From: Anaerolineae bacterium
Lineage (GTDB): Bacteria > Chloroflexota > Anaerolineae > Aggregatilineales > Phototrophicaceae
Assembly: GCA_025055175.1 (NCBI GenBank)
Contig: JANWYT010000003.1
Coordinates: forward strand, 124,001 to 188,000
Direction of reading: 5' to 3'
Length of the DNA stretch: 64,000 bases
Within the stretch, counting starts at the first letter, position 1. Every line of letters begins with the position of its first letter. The notes below the pieces were generated by a model, which was not told the DNA's origin, made no database searches, and worked only from the letters and a program-made list of their open reading frames with translations. Below are positions 17,093 through 24,847 of the stretch, in pieces. A program made the translations under genes and the position numbers.

Positions 17093-17247
17093 ACAATCTA
17101 TCGTCTGTAAGATGAACGGGGACAAGGTTTGATGGAGTACGCGCTCATCCTAGTGCTGGTGTCTGTTGCGGTCATCGTCACTTTGGCTCTCCTCGGCCCA
17201 GCTATCAGCAGCATTTCTCCAACGTCGTTCGTGGTTTGAATCGGCAA
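17093..17247 (+). pseudogene. flp: Decayed copy of the Flp/Tad pilin gene
   Basis: Translating from 17111 gives DERGQGLMEYALILVLVSV, then AVIVTLALLGPAISSI, which aligns with the intact pilin 265 bases downstream. Three defects are visible. The codon matching the start ATG is ACA (17093-17095). The codon matching Gln6 is TAA (17108-17110). One base is missing near 17217, so the end reads SPTSFVV and stops; restoring one base recovers IFSNVVRGLNR, matching IFSNIVTGLNR of the good copy. The copy is therefore a tandem duplicate that has been inactivated. Confidence 0.85.
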
Positions 17248-17263
17248 ACCTTAACAAAAGTGC

Positions 17264-17293
17264 TTGCATTCGTTGACGACTTTGTGCTATACT
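17264..17293 (+). promoter_or_regulatory. Extended -10 promoter of the Flp pilin gene
   Basis: TTGCAT (17264-17269), an 18-base spacer and TGC-TATACT (-10 at 17288-17293, with the TG of an extended -10) form a strong promoter. The leader is about 58 bases and ends in the full ribosome site TTAGGAGG (17343-17350). Confidence 0.65.
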
Positions 17294-17357
17294 GTCGGTA
17301 GCTGTAAGAACAAGCCAGTCATCTCTCATCCGCTTATCAGCCTTAGGAGGCATCATC

Positions 17358-17513
17358 ATGCTGTACCGTCCCCAAAACGAAGAAGGTCAAGGCCTGGTCG
17401 AATACGCTCTGATCCTGGTGTTGGTGGCCGTCGTGGTCATCGTCATCCTGGCCCTGCTCGGCCCGACCATTGGTAACATCTTCTCCAACATCGTCACCGG
17501 CCTGAACCGCTAA
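17358..17513 (+). CDS. flp: Flp family type IVb (Tad) pilin
   Basis: A 51-residue pilin subunit. The charged leader MLYRPQNEEGQG ends at the prepilin peptidase site, and mature pilin would start near GLVEYALILVLVAVV with the invariant Glu at +5 followed by Tyr, the Flp signature. A hydrophobic helix follows, then the polar end GNIFSNIVTGLNR. Flp pilins build thin Tad pili used for surface attachment and, in some bacteria, DNA uptake. The ribosome site TTAGGAGG is seven bases from the ATG, and a hairpin terminator follows 28 bases after the stop. The gene appears to be transcribed alone; no tad assembly genes or prepilin peptidase are in the window. Confidence 0.92.
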   Translation: MLYRPQNEEGQGLVEYALILVLVAVVVIVILALLGPTIGNIFSNIVTGLNR

Positions 17514-17541
17514 AGCTCGACCGCAACTTACGATGTACGGG

Positions 17542-17570
17542 AACGGGCAGCCCAGCTGGGCTGCCCGTTT
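17542..17570 (+). terminator. Rho-independent-type terminator after flp
   Basis: AACGGGCAGCCCAG (17542-17555) and CTGGGCTGCCCGTT (17556-17569) are perfect 14-base inverted repeats, giving a very stable hairpin followed by a short TTT. The weak U-tract lowers certainty, but the position just after the pilin stop fits. Confidence 0.65.
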
Positions 17571-17607
17571 GCGTTCGAGTGATTGAGTGAGTGTGCGCTT
17601 CTGTGCG

Positions 17608-17659
17608 TTCCCAGGTGCTTCTGAGCCATGTACAATCAACCTGTCTCTCGGCTGATTGT
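17608..17659 (+). promoter_or_regulatory. Promoter with overlapping inverted repeat upstream of the ECF-like sigma gene
   Basis: TTCCCA (17608-17613) and TACAAT (17631-17636) are 17 bases apart. The inverted repeat ACAATCA (17632-17638) / TGATTGT (17653-17659), with a 14-base spacer, overlaps the -10 and the transcript start. It could be an operator for a dimeric regulator or a leader hairpin. Confidence 0.45.
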
Positions 17660-17676
17660 GAAGATAGCCAGCACCC

Positions 17677-18357
17677 ATGAAGCCTCTGTATGACTCTCTG
17701 ACCATTACTGACTGGGTCACTCAGGCCCAAAGTGGCTCAGCTGCCGAGCGCCGCGCCGCGCTCAACGCCCTGGTGCTGCACTTTTGGCCTTATGCCCTGC
17801 GTCTGGCTCGCGCTCGCTTGCACGATCCTTTCCTGGCTGAAGATGTCGCTCAAGAAGCTCTGATTCACGCGACCAGCCTCATCCATCAGGTGCGTCAGCC
17901 CCAGGCCTTCTCCGCCTGGCTGCGCCGCATCGTCCTCAGCCAATGCGCTCGTCAGCAGCGCAGACCAGCCGTCTACGAAGATGCGCTGGACGACGTGGAC
18001 GCCACTTGGGAAGAAGCCTGGGCGTCACAGATTGAGAGCCAGCCAGAAGAGGCTTATCAGGTGCATGAGCGCATAGAGCGCGTGCGCCAGGCCATCGCTG
18101 CCCTGCCAGAGCATGAGCGCGCGGTGACCGAAGGCTTCTATCTGCAAGGGGAGAGCCAGCGCGAGTTGGCAGAGCGCTTACACCTGCCGCTAGACACGGT
18201 CAAGAAACGTCTGCAATACGCTCGTCAGCGCCTGCGCGGCTTCCTGGCCGAACTCAACGACGCTGTAGATCGCGCCTTCGCCGACATGTTGTCGCCTACG
18301 CCACCGCCTGCGCGCCAGCCTGTCTACCTTTACCGACGGCCCGACGACGAACGATGA
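17677..18357 (+). CDS. RNA polymerase sigma factor, ECF type
   Basis: The 226-residue sigma-70 family protein has region 2 (LARARLHDPFLAEDVAQEALIHA) and a complete region 4 (ALPEHERAVTEGFYLQGESQRELAERLHLPLDTVKKRLQYARQRL, shown by its key parts), with no region 1 or 3, as in ECF sigma factors. The C-terminal 40 residues after region 4 are Pro/Arg-rich. No recognisable anti-sigma factor is adjacent; instead the ATG of a membrane glycosyltransferase overlaps its stop codon, so the two are translationally coupled. The target genes are unknown. Confidence 0.88.
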   Translation: MKPLYDSLTITDWVTQAQSGSAAERRAALNALVLHFWPYALRLARARLHDPFLAEDVAQEALIHATSLIHQVRQPQAFSAWLRRIVLSQCARQQRRPAVYEDALDDVDATWEEAWASQIESQPEEAYQVHERIERVRQAIAALPEHERAVTEGFYLQGESQRELAERLHLPLDTVKKRLQYARQRLRGFLAELNDAVDRAFADMLSPTPPPARQPVYLYRRPDDER

Positions 18358-19925
18358 AGCTCCTGCCTCTTAAGCCCTGGCAGGCCCTAGCTCTCATCGT
18401 GCTGGCTAGCCTGGCCCTGCGCCTGGTCTTGTCATCGCTCATCGCTCATCCGGGCATTGGCGACCCGAATCACTACTACAACTTAGGCCTGCGCCTGGCG
18501 CGCGGCCAGGGCTATACCATCGATTACATTTGGCAGTACAACGCTGTCTACGAGAGCGTCGTCCACGAAGACGACTACTGGATGCCGCTCACTGGCTATC
18601 TCATCGCTGCCAACGCGCGCCTCTTCGGCGAGAGCCTGAGCGCGGCTCTGCTGCCCTTCATCGTCATCGGCGCGCTGTTGCCCTTGCTCAGCTACGTCGC
18701 CTGTCGACAGGTCGGCGCGAGTCAGGTCTCTGGCCTGGTGGCAGCTTTGACGGTGGCCTGCCTGCCTCAGCTCGTCATGAGTAGCTTGCGCACCGAGACG
18801 ACGATCCCCAACGCTCTGTTCATCGGTGGGACGCTGCTGGCCCTCACTTGGGGGCTGCGCACTGGCAGGCGGCGCGCCTTCGTCGCAGCGGGGATCGCTG
18901 CTGGCCTGGCTTACCTCACGCGCAGCGAGGCAGCCTTGCTGCTACCCATGCTGGTCGTCGTGTTGCTGGCCTATGCTCTGTGGGGCGGGCAAGTGTGGGC
19001 TGCGCGCGCCTGGCGCTGGACTTGGATCACGCCGTTGTTAGCGGCTCTGATGGCTATCCCCTGGTTGGCCCGCACCCAAGCCCTCAACGGCACATTCAGC
19101 ACCCCCACCACCAGCAATATGTTCTTCCTGACGGACTACCGCGATCACTACGCCTTCGATCGTATCTTATCGCTGGAGACGCTGTTGGCTGCCCAAGCTC
19201 CTTCTGAGCTTGTGACCAAGCGCCTGTTTGAGTTAGCGGCCACCGCTCGCCTCATCACCCGCGAGCTAGATTTGCTGGCGCCCCTGGCCCTGGGCGGCCT
19301 GCTGCTCATGCTGCTAGCGCGCGATAGGCCTAGCTTGCTGGCTCTTGCTCCGCTGCTCATCCTGCTGGGCGGATTCATCGTCTTTTATCCTGTCCTCGTG
19401 CCGTACAAGAGCCAGGGCGGCAGCATGAAGAAGGCTTTCCTGTCGCTGCTGCCGCTGTTCGCCCCGCTGGTGGCCTATGCTCTGGAGCGCGCCCTGGCTG
19501 ACGAGCGCTGGCGCTTGGGCGCTGGTCTGCTGCTGGCGGCTCTGCTGACCGTCAACGCAGTTGACACGGTGCGCTTGGAAGCGCAGCAAGCCCGTGCCTT
19601 CAACGATGGCGTGGCCGAGTTGGCGGCGGAGTTACGCGCCCTGCCCGACCTGAGCGGAGAGGGCGATTTGGTCTTCATGACACAAGACCCATTCGTCCTG
19701 GGACTGCACGGCCTGTCGTCGGTAGTCTTCCCGTTTGAAGACCGCGAGACCATCCTAGCGGTGGCTCGGCGCTACGGCGTCGATTACATGATCTTGCCCG
19801 CTGCGCGGCCTGCCCTCGACGACCTTTACGGCGTGGCCCGCGTCAGCGATCCGCGCCTGGCTTGGCGCGATGCCCCGCGCGAGTATGAATTGCTTGAAGT
19901 GCGGCTCTCAAGTATAGTTGAGTAG
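18354..19925 (+). CDS. GT-C glycosyltransferase, ArnT/PMT-like multi-pass membrane protein
   Basis: The 523-residue protein has about ten hydrophobic helices. The first external loop carries an acidic motif (GIGDPNHYYNLGLRLARGQGY), the usual catalytic Asp position in lipid-linked-sugar transferases (GT39/GT83 type). Such enzymes move a sugar from polyprenyl phosphate to a protein or lipid on the outer face of the membrane. The C-terminal 110 residues form a soluble domain (FVLGLHGLSSVVFPFEDRETI). ATG 18354 overlaps the sigma factor stop (ATGA), indicating coupling. Donor and acceptor cannot be told. Confidence 0.8.
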   Translation: MKLLPLKPWQALALIVLASLALRLVLSSLIAHPGIGDPNHYYNLGLRLARGQGYTIDYIWQYNAVYESVVHEDDYWMPLTGYLIAANARLFGESLSAALLPFIVIGALLPLLSYVACRQVGASQVSGLVAALTVACLPQLVMSSLRTETTIPNALFIGGTLLALTWGLRTGRRRAFVAAGIAAGLAYLTRSEAALLLPMLVVVLLAYALWGGQVWAARAWRWTWITPLLAALMAIPWLARTQALNGTFSTPTTSNMFFLTDYRDHYAFDRILSLETLLAAQAPSELVTKRLFELAATARLITRELDLLAPLALGGLLLMLLARDRPSLLALAPLLILLGGFIVFYPVLVPYKSQGGSMKKAFLSLLPLFAPLVAYALERALADERWRLGAGLLLAALLTVNAVDTVRLEAQQARAFNDGVAELAAELRALPDLSGEGDLVFMTQDPFVLGLHGLSSVVFPFEDRETILAVARRYGVDYMILPAARPALDDLYGVARVSDPRLAWRDAPREYELLEVRLSSIVE

Positions 19926-19980
19926 GTCGGCGGCCCGCTTCGTGAGCCGCCAACCTGTTCGCTGTACCCAGGAATGAGCC

Positions 19981-21279
19981 ATGCGCCGCAGTTTTGATAA
20001 TCGTATCTTTGGTGGGGTGTGTGGTGGTTTGCAAGCCCTCACCCGCTTGGATGCCTGGTGGTGGCGCATCGGCTTCATTGCGCTGGCCCTGCTCAGCCAG
20101 GGCTTGGGCCTGTTGGCGTACCTGCTGCTGTGGTGGCTGCTGCCCGCCGAGTCGCCGACGCGGCGCGTGCGCATAGGCCTGAGCAGCTTGCTGGCTTGGG
20201 GGCTGGTCTTGGCAGTTGTGGGCGGCTACTTCCTGCGCGCAGAGCTGGTGACAGAGAGCGGCGTGGGCCTGTATGAGCCGCTGCTGCTGCTGGCTCTGGC
20301 TCTGGTCTACCTATTCAAAGAAGTCCGCGTTCGCGAAGGACGGCCTCTCTGGGGTTTGATCGCCGTCGGGCTAGCCCTGGCCTTGCTGGCCTATAGCTTA
20401 GGCTGGCTGCCGTCTGGCATAGCCGATCTGCTGCGCCGCGCCTTGCCTGCCGTCCTGGTCTTCGTAGGTTTGGCCCTGCTACTGCGCCGCCGCCTGCCCT
20501 TCGCCGATCTAGTCGCCCTGGCTTTGTCCGCGCTGCTCACCGTCGGGATCGGTGCAGCGGCCTTCAACAGCCTCAGCCAGCGCTCTTTGGATGAGAATCG
20601 TCAGACTATCGAAGAAGCCATCAGCCCCATTGTCACCACCCTGCAAGTCAACCTAGAAGCCCTGGATACCGATGTGCAGGTGTTCGCCGCTCCGCCCGAT
20701 GAGCGCTTGGCCCGTCTGCGCTACGTAGGCAGCCTGGCGATGACCATCGAACACGACTACCGCGACTACGGGGACGGCCTGGCCACCCTGACGCTGCGCG
20801 AAGTCCAATCTGATCCTTTCCCCAGCCTAGAGAGCCTGGGACGCGCCACCCTTCAGCTCGAACTGCCTCAGGGTTTGGCGCTGGCCATCGCCTACCGCGG
20901 CGCGCGCGGCACAGTCAGCTTCGACCTGCAACGCCTCAATCTGGAGCGCTTGAACGCCGAACAGATCGAGGGCGACATGCTGGTGAGTTATCCGCCCTAC
21001 CAGCCGCTCAGCCCCAGCGTAGCCGAGCAGCCTGGCGAGATCATCGTGCGCCAGGGCAACCTACGCCTGCTGCTGGCTGACGAAGTAGCGGGCGAATTCC
21101 TTATCAGCAAGGCCGAAAATCAGCGCCCCTTGTTCAACGACCTGATCTACGCTCTGGAAGACAACCTGGATGCCTGGCGTCTGGTGGCGCGCCGCTTCAA
21201 CGAAGCTCAGGCCCGCCACACCGCCATCCTGCGCGTGCCGCGCGGTGCGATCCGCCTCGATGCCCCTGCTGGCTCTTAG
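19981..21279 (+). CDS. PspC-domain membrane protein
   Basis: The N-terminal 60 residues (RRSFDNRIFGGVCGGLQALTR, quoted in part, then WWWRIGFIAL...LLAYLLLWWLLP) are a classic PspC domain, associated with envelope-stress sensing. About five further hydrophobic helices follow (residues 65-200). An extracytoplasmic beta-rich part of about 230 residues then ends the 432-residue protein and resembles the adhesin-like C-terminal domains often attached to PspC in Gram-positive and Chloroflexota proteins. The gene starts 55 bases after the glycosyltransferase, possibly in the same transcript. Confidence 0.82.
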   Translation: MRRSFDNRIFGGVCGGLQALTRLDAWWWRIGFIALALLSQGLGLLAYLLLWWLLPAESPTRRVRIGLSSLLAWGLVLAVVGGYFLRAELVTESGVGLYEPLLLLALALVYLFKEVRVREGRPLWGLIAVGLALALLAYSLGWLPSGIADLLRRALPAVLVFVGLALLLRRRLPFADLVALALSALLTVGIGAAAFNSLSQRSLDENRQTIEEAISPIVTTLQVNLEALDTDVQVFAAPPDERLARLRYVGSLAMTIEHDYRDYGDGLATLTLREVQSDPFPSLESLGRATLQLELPQGLALAIAYRGARGTVSFDLQRLNLERLNAEQIEGDMLVSYPPYQPLSPSVAEQPGEIIVRQGNLRLLLADEVAGEFLISKAENQRPLFNDLIYALEDNLDAWRLVARRFNEAQARHTAILRVPRGAIRLDAPAGS

Positions 21280-21309
21280 CACTGCGCAGGTCATCCGATG
21301 AGCTAGCGT

Positions 21310-21747
21310 TTGCACCTCAGCAATCGGGCCGTTGGCCCGCTGGCGATTCTGGCTCAGCGTGAGCCTGTTCTGTTAGCCTTCACGTGGACTGATCGTCTGT
21401 GCATGTTCGACCTAGTCAGCAGCGCCACCCTGCACCAGGGTGAGCTGACCTTGCCCAGCGCTCTACCGCCGCCGATCGGCTCAGCGTGGTTGAGCTATTT
21501 CAGCGTCCTGTGCGACGTAGGCGGTCAGCTACTGCCGCGCGTGACAGCGCGACGCGGCCTGGGCGTGTGTCAGACGCGCGATGGCCTGTGGCGTTTGCTG
21601 ATCGATGGGGCTGGGGCGCTGAGCTGGCGTTCGAGCGACGATCCGCGCGTCATCCGCTTGGCTGACGCCGAGCGCTGGGTGTTGGTCGATTTTGAGCCGC
21701 AGCGCATCCTGAGGAGGACGATCACCTGCGCGAAACGCCCTAGCTAG
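21310..21747 (+). CDS. Hypothetical protein of 145 residues
   Basis: A soluble-looking protein with beta-strand-like segments (LLAFTWTDRLCMFDLV, GVCQTRDGLWRLLIDG) and no recognised family. The only in-frame start near the beginning is TTG at 21310, with no strong ribosome site, so the true start may differ. It follows pspC by 30 bases. The last eight bases overlap the end of the convergent gene at 21740. Confidence 0.5.
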   Translation: MHLSNRAVGPLAILAQREPVLLAFTWTDRLCMFDLVSSATLHQGELTLPSALPPPIGSAWLSYFSVLCDVGGQLLPRVTARRGLGVCQTRDGLWRLLIDGAGALSWRSSDDPRVIRLADAERWVLVDFEPQRILRRTITCAKRPS

Positions 21748-22147
21748 GCCACAAGCCGTCTGCTGGGATGATGGCCGTCGCACTGAGGTCGTCCAAACAG
21801 AGCTGACAGCGCTCTAGGCGCAGGGCCAGGCGCAGGCCCATCGGAGCGCGCACCACGAAGCGTCCGCCGGCCAGGCTGCCCAACAGCGCGCGGCGCTGAG
21901 CCACTAGATACACCCCAACGTCGTCTTGGTCGTGGGCTACACGCCAGCCGAAGCTCGCCTGCAAAGTCACGTCCACTTGTAATTCGTCGCCTGCTATGCG
22001 CGCGACGCTCACCTGGGCGGCCTGTGTGTGTAGGTAGAAAGTCATGCCGCGCGCCACTTGCCAGCGATAAGCGCGCTGCTCCTGAGCTACGTCGCGCACC
22101 GCGGCGGCGGTGTTGACCAGCTTCCATAGGCCGTCTAGCTTGTGCAT
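21740..22147 (-). CDS. Hypothetical protein of 135 residues
   Basis: The protein begins MHKLDGLWKLVNTAAAVRD and continues with alternating strands and 'ARGMTFYLHTQAAQVSVARIAG'-type sequence suggestive of a small beta-barrel. I do not recognise it. The ATG at 22147 lies two bases after the aminotransferase stop, so the gene is coupled to it. The end overlaps the end of the plus-strand gene by eight bases. Confidence 0.6.
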   Translation of the reverse strand: MHKLDGLWKLVNTAAAVRDVAQEQRAYRWQVARGMTFYLHTQAAQVSVARIAGDELQVDVTLQASFGWRVAHDQDDVGVYLVAQRRALLGSLAGGRFVVRAPMGLRLALRLERCQLCLDDLSATAIIPADGLWPS

Positions 22148-22149
22148 GG

Positions 22150-22980
22150 CTAGAGTTCCTCCAGGTGGGCTGCTACCCAATCCAGGTAGGCGGCGCGCAG
22201 GCGGCGGGTCATCGCCCCCACCTGCCCTGTGCCGATAGCCTGACCGTCAATCTCTACCAGCGGCACAGGCCCTCGGCTGCTGCTGCTCAGGAAGGCTTCC
22301 TCGCAGCGTGGCAGATCAGCGCGGCGGATGGCTTCTAGACGCACGGGCAGCAGCGCAGGCGCAACCTCCAGCACAATCTGGCGCGAAATGCCCTCTAGCA
22401 CGCCGCTGCCTGCCGTGCGCAGCTCCCCGTCTAGGATGGCGTAGAAGTTGCTGGCCAGCCCTTCTAAGATATGGTCGTCGGCGTCACAGAGGAAGGTATC
22501 GTAAATGCCAGGAGGCATAGCGTCCTGCAAGCGCTGGCGCTCGTGCAGCCAGTCGCTGCTCTTGACCAGCGGATCGTGGCGGGCGGCGTTGCTGGCGGTG
22601 ATGGCGCGCGCGCCGCGCTCTAACAAGGCGGGATCGAGCGGTTTGAACGGCTCAATCGACAAGATGAGCTTTTGGGGCGTGGCGGCTGGCACGCTGATGC
22701 GGAAGCGCACGTCGCCCCAGGCAGCTCGTTCGATGAGCTGGCGCAGGGCGGCGCGCAGGCGCGGCCTGTCCAGAGCCAGGGGGATGTGAGCCAAGCGCGC
22801 CGATTGTTCCAGGCGGTCGAGGTGGGCGTCTAGCTTGACGACTTGGGTGGTGTGATAAGTGTTGGTGATGGTGTAGACGCCTTCGCGCGGCTCGTGGCGC
22901 GCCGCGTCGGCCAACGAGTCGGCGGTGACGTCAGCGTCGACCAGGCCGTCGGGCGTCAGGTAGGCGATCAGGCAGGGCAT
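22150..22980 (-). CDS. Aminotransferase class IV (PLP fold type IV; IlvE/PabC/D-amino-acid transaminase-like)
   Basis: The 276-residue protein has the fold type IV pattern: REGVYTITNTYHTTQVVKLDAHLDRLEQSA near the N-terminus, the PLP-lysine region (DPLVKSSDWLHERQRLQDA), CDADDHILEGLASNFYAI, and GVLEGISRQIVLEVA near the end. Family members transaminate branched-chain or D-amino acids, or release pyruvate from aminodeoxychorismate. The specificity loop does not decide between these. ATG 22980 gives a natural N-terminus (MPCLIAYLTPDG), and the longer frame would overlap the preceding gene. Confidence 0.82.
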   Translation of the reverse strand: MPCLIAYLTPDGLVDADVTADSLADAARHEPREGVYTITNTYHTTQVVKLDAHLDRLEQSARLAHIPLALDRPRLRAALRQLIERAAWGDVRFRISVPAATPQKLILSIEPFKPLDPALLERGARAITASNAARHDPLVKSSDWLHERQRLQDAMPPGIYDTFLCDADDHILEGLASNFYAILDGELRTAGSGVLEGISRQIVLEVAPALLPVRLEAIRRADLPRCEEAFLSSSSRGPVPLVEIDGQAIGTGQVGAMTRRLRAAYLDWVAAHLEEL

Positions 22981-23035
22981 AGAAACTTCCGTGAACAAGT
23001 GGTGTGGGGGCAGCCCATCAGGCCGCCCCTGCGGA

Positions 23036-24805
23036 TCAGAAGAAGCTGCTGATGAGTTCCAGCACGCGGGTGATGTTAGACGGATCACCGCTCTGCCAGG
23101 TAGTATTGCTGGCGTTGGCGATGCGCTGTAAGACGCGGATCAGCGAGTCGCTCAGCGTGCCGTAGCCAATTGGCACGACGATCACCGGGTTGAGGTCGTT
23201 GCGCGTCTCGCGGATGATACGCTCCACGTCGTCTAGGCGGTAGCGAGTGGACTGCGTGTCTTCGCCATCGCTCAGCAGCAGCACGGCGCGAATGCGGTCG
23301 CTCTGGCCCTCTGCGTTCATGACTTGGATGGTCTCCACTAGGCCGTCGTAGAGGGCTGTGCCACCTTCCGGCCTCAGGTTGCGGATCGCGTTTTGTAGCT
23401 CGGCCTTGTTCGACTCAAGCTGGCCTAGCGGCACAATCGGGCGCACCGTGTCGCTGAAGACCGACAGGCCGACGCGGTTGTTTGAATCCAGCCGGTCCAA
23501 GAAGGCCAGCGCGCCGATCTTGGCCTGCTCCAAGCGGCCCTCCTGGGCCATGCTGCCCGATACGTCGATCAGCAGCAGGATGTCGGCGGTCTTCTTGACG
23601 AACTCCCAGCTGTTCTGGATGGCCACAATGACGGCTGGGTCTGGCACATCCAGCAGAGCCTTGGGGCCTTCCACCGTCACGCCGAACTGCTCTTCGAAGG
23701 GGAAGCCCAGTTCCACGCCGGGCGTCACCGGGCGGAAGCCGAAGCTCATGATGAGCTTCTGTTGTTCGGGCAGCAGCACATAATCGGCGAAGACGCGGGC
23801 GGCAGCGCGCTGTTCGTCGCTCACCCAGTTGGCGTTGACGATTCCGAAGGGGTGTTCGTGGTAGAACGTGCCTTCTTTGGGGTAGAGGGCCACCAGGCGT
23901 TCGGGCGGCTGATATTCCGTCAGACCGCGATTGATGGCGATCAGGTCGTTCTCCTCCAGGGCGACGAAGTCCAGATAGCTTGGCCCCTGAGCGATGTAGT
24001 TCTTGAATTCGGTGGTACGTCGTGAGTAGTGACGGATGAGCGACTCGATGCGACGCACGCCGGCGCGCACGTCCTCATCTTCCACCACGTCCAGCGTCAG
24101 GCGGCGGCCCGTGAAGCCATCCTTGCGCGCAGCGGCGTAGTAGGTGGCGATCAGCGTGCTGAGGCCAGTGGAGCTGACGAAAGGATCAGTATGGCCGTAG
24201 AAGACGGTGCGACGCGCGTTGGGCAGGCCAAAATCTTGCCAACCGTTGGGCGCGTCGAAGACCATCAGCAACTCCTCCCAGCCGATGTCCTCATAGCCCA
24301 CCGTCTGCTGGATGGCGCGCAGACGGCTCTCCCAGATGGCCATGACGACGGGCGCGTTAGCCGTTGGGATGATCTCTGCGAGGTTGAACAGCTCGCGGCG
24401 CGTCAAGTGGTTGGCCAGAGCCAGCCAATGGCTCACGCTGGGCTGGAAGATGGTGGGGCGCTCCACGTTTTCGGCGGTGGGGGCGGTGACGGCGTTGACG
24501 ATGGCCTGCATGATCGTGCCACTAGAGCCGTCGCGGCCCGTGACGAAGATAGGCCGCTCGCCGCTGGCCAGGCGCTGGCCTGTAACGGGATTCACGCCGC
24601 GCGCGAAGCTGTCGTTGAAGGCGGGGATGATCGTCTTCATGTAATCGGCGGATTCCGGTGCATAGATGATGCTAATTTCGATGGCATTGGCAGGAGCGCT
24701 CTGGCCTGTGTTGTTGTCGCCACTACTTCCTCCGCCATCGCAAGCGGTCAGGCTCAGCCCCACTAGGGCCAGCGCCATCCCCAGGAACAAACGTCGTCTC
24801 AGCAT
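23036..24805 (-). CDS. Lipoprotein fusing a solute-binding-like domain to a von Willebrand A domain
   Basis: This 589-residue lipoprotein has a signal peptide with lipobox LTAC followed by a Gly/Ser-rich linker, so it is membrane-anchored. Residues 42-400 resemble an extracellular solute-binding protein (FVTGRDGSSGTIMQ, IFQPSVSHWLALANHL). Residues 405-589 form a VWA domain with an intact MIDAS: DVSGSM, a conserved Thr in GGTALYDG, and SDGED. VWA-SBP proteins of this kind are known in Chloroflexota and some Firmicutes, with unknown ligand. It probably works with the next gene upstream on the strand (25906-24848), which has a similar but VWA-less architecture. Confidence 0.85.
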   Translation of the reverse strand: MLRRRLFLGMALALVGLSLTACDGGGSSGDNNTGQSAPANAIEISIIYAPESADYMKTIIPAFNDSFARGVNPVTGQRLASGERPIFVTGRDGSSGTIMQAIVNAVTAPTAENVERPTIFQPSVSHWLALANHLTRRELFNLAEIIPTANAPVVMAIWESRLRAIQQTVGYEDIGWEELLMVFDAPNGWQDFGLPNARRTVFYGHTDPFVSSTGLSTLIATYYAAARKDGFTGRRLTLDVVEDEDVRAGVRRIESLIRHYSRRTTEFKNYIAQGPSYLDFVALEENDLIAINRGLTEYQPPERLVALYPKEGTFYHEHPFGIVNANWVSDEQRAAARVFADYVLLPEQQKLIMSFGFRPVTPGVELGFPFEEQFGVTVEGPKALLDVPDPAVIVAIQNSWEFVKKTADILLLIDVSGSMAQEGRLEQAKIGALAFLDRLDSNNRVGLSVFSDTVRPIVPLGQLESNKAELQNAIRNLRPEGGTALYDGLVETIQVMNAEGQSDRIRAVLLLSDGEDTQSTRYRLDDVERIIRETRNDLNPVIVVPIGYGTLSDSLIRVLQRIANASNTTWQSGDPSNITRVLELISSFF

Positions 24806-24847
24806 GGTGTTCTCCTCTCGTCACTCTTGGCTTGGTGGACTAAGTCC

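Noticed and set aside
17131-17238. The first pilin-like stretch as a functional short gene
   Set aside because: The only internal ATG lies after the peptidase site, and the frame is broken by a missing base, so no correct prepilin can be made.
23762-24766. Long plus-strand frames opposite the VWA lipoprotein
   Set aside because: They mirror the codon structure of a clear minus-strand gene with signal peptide and MIDAS.
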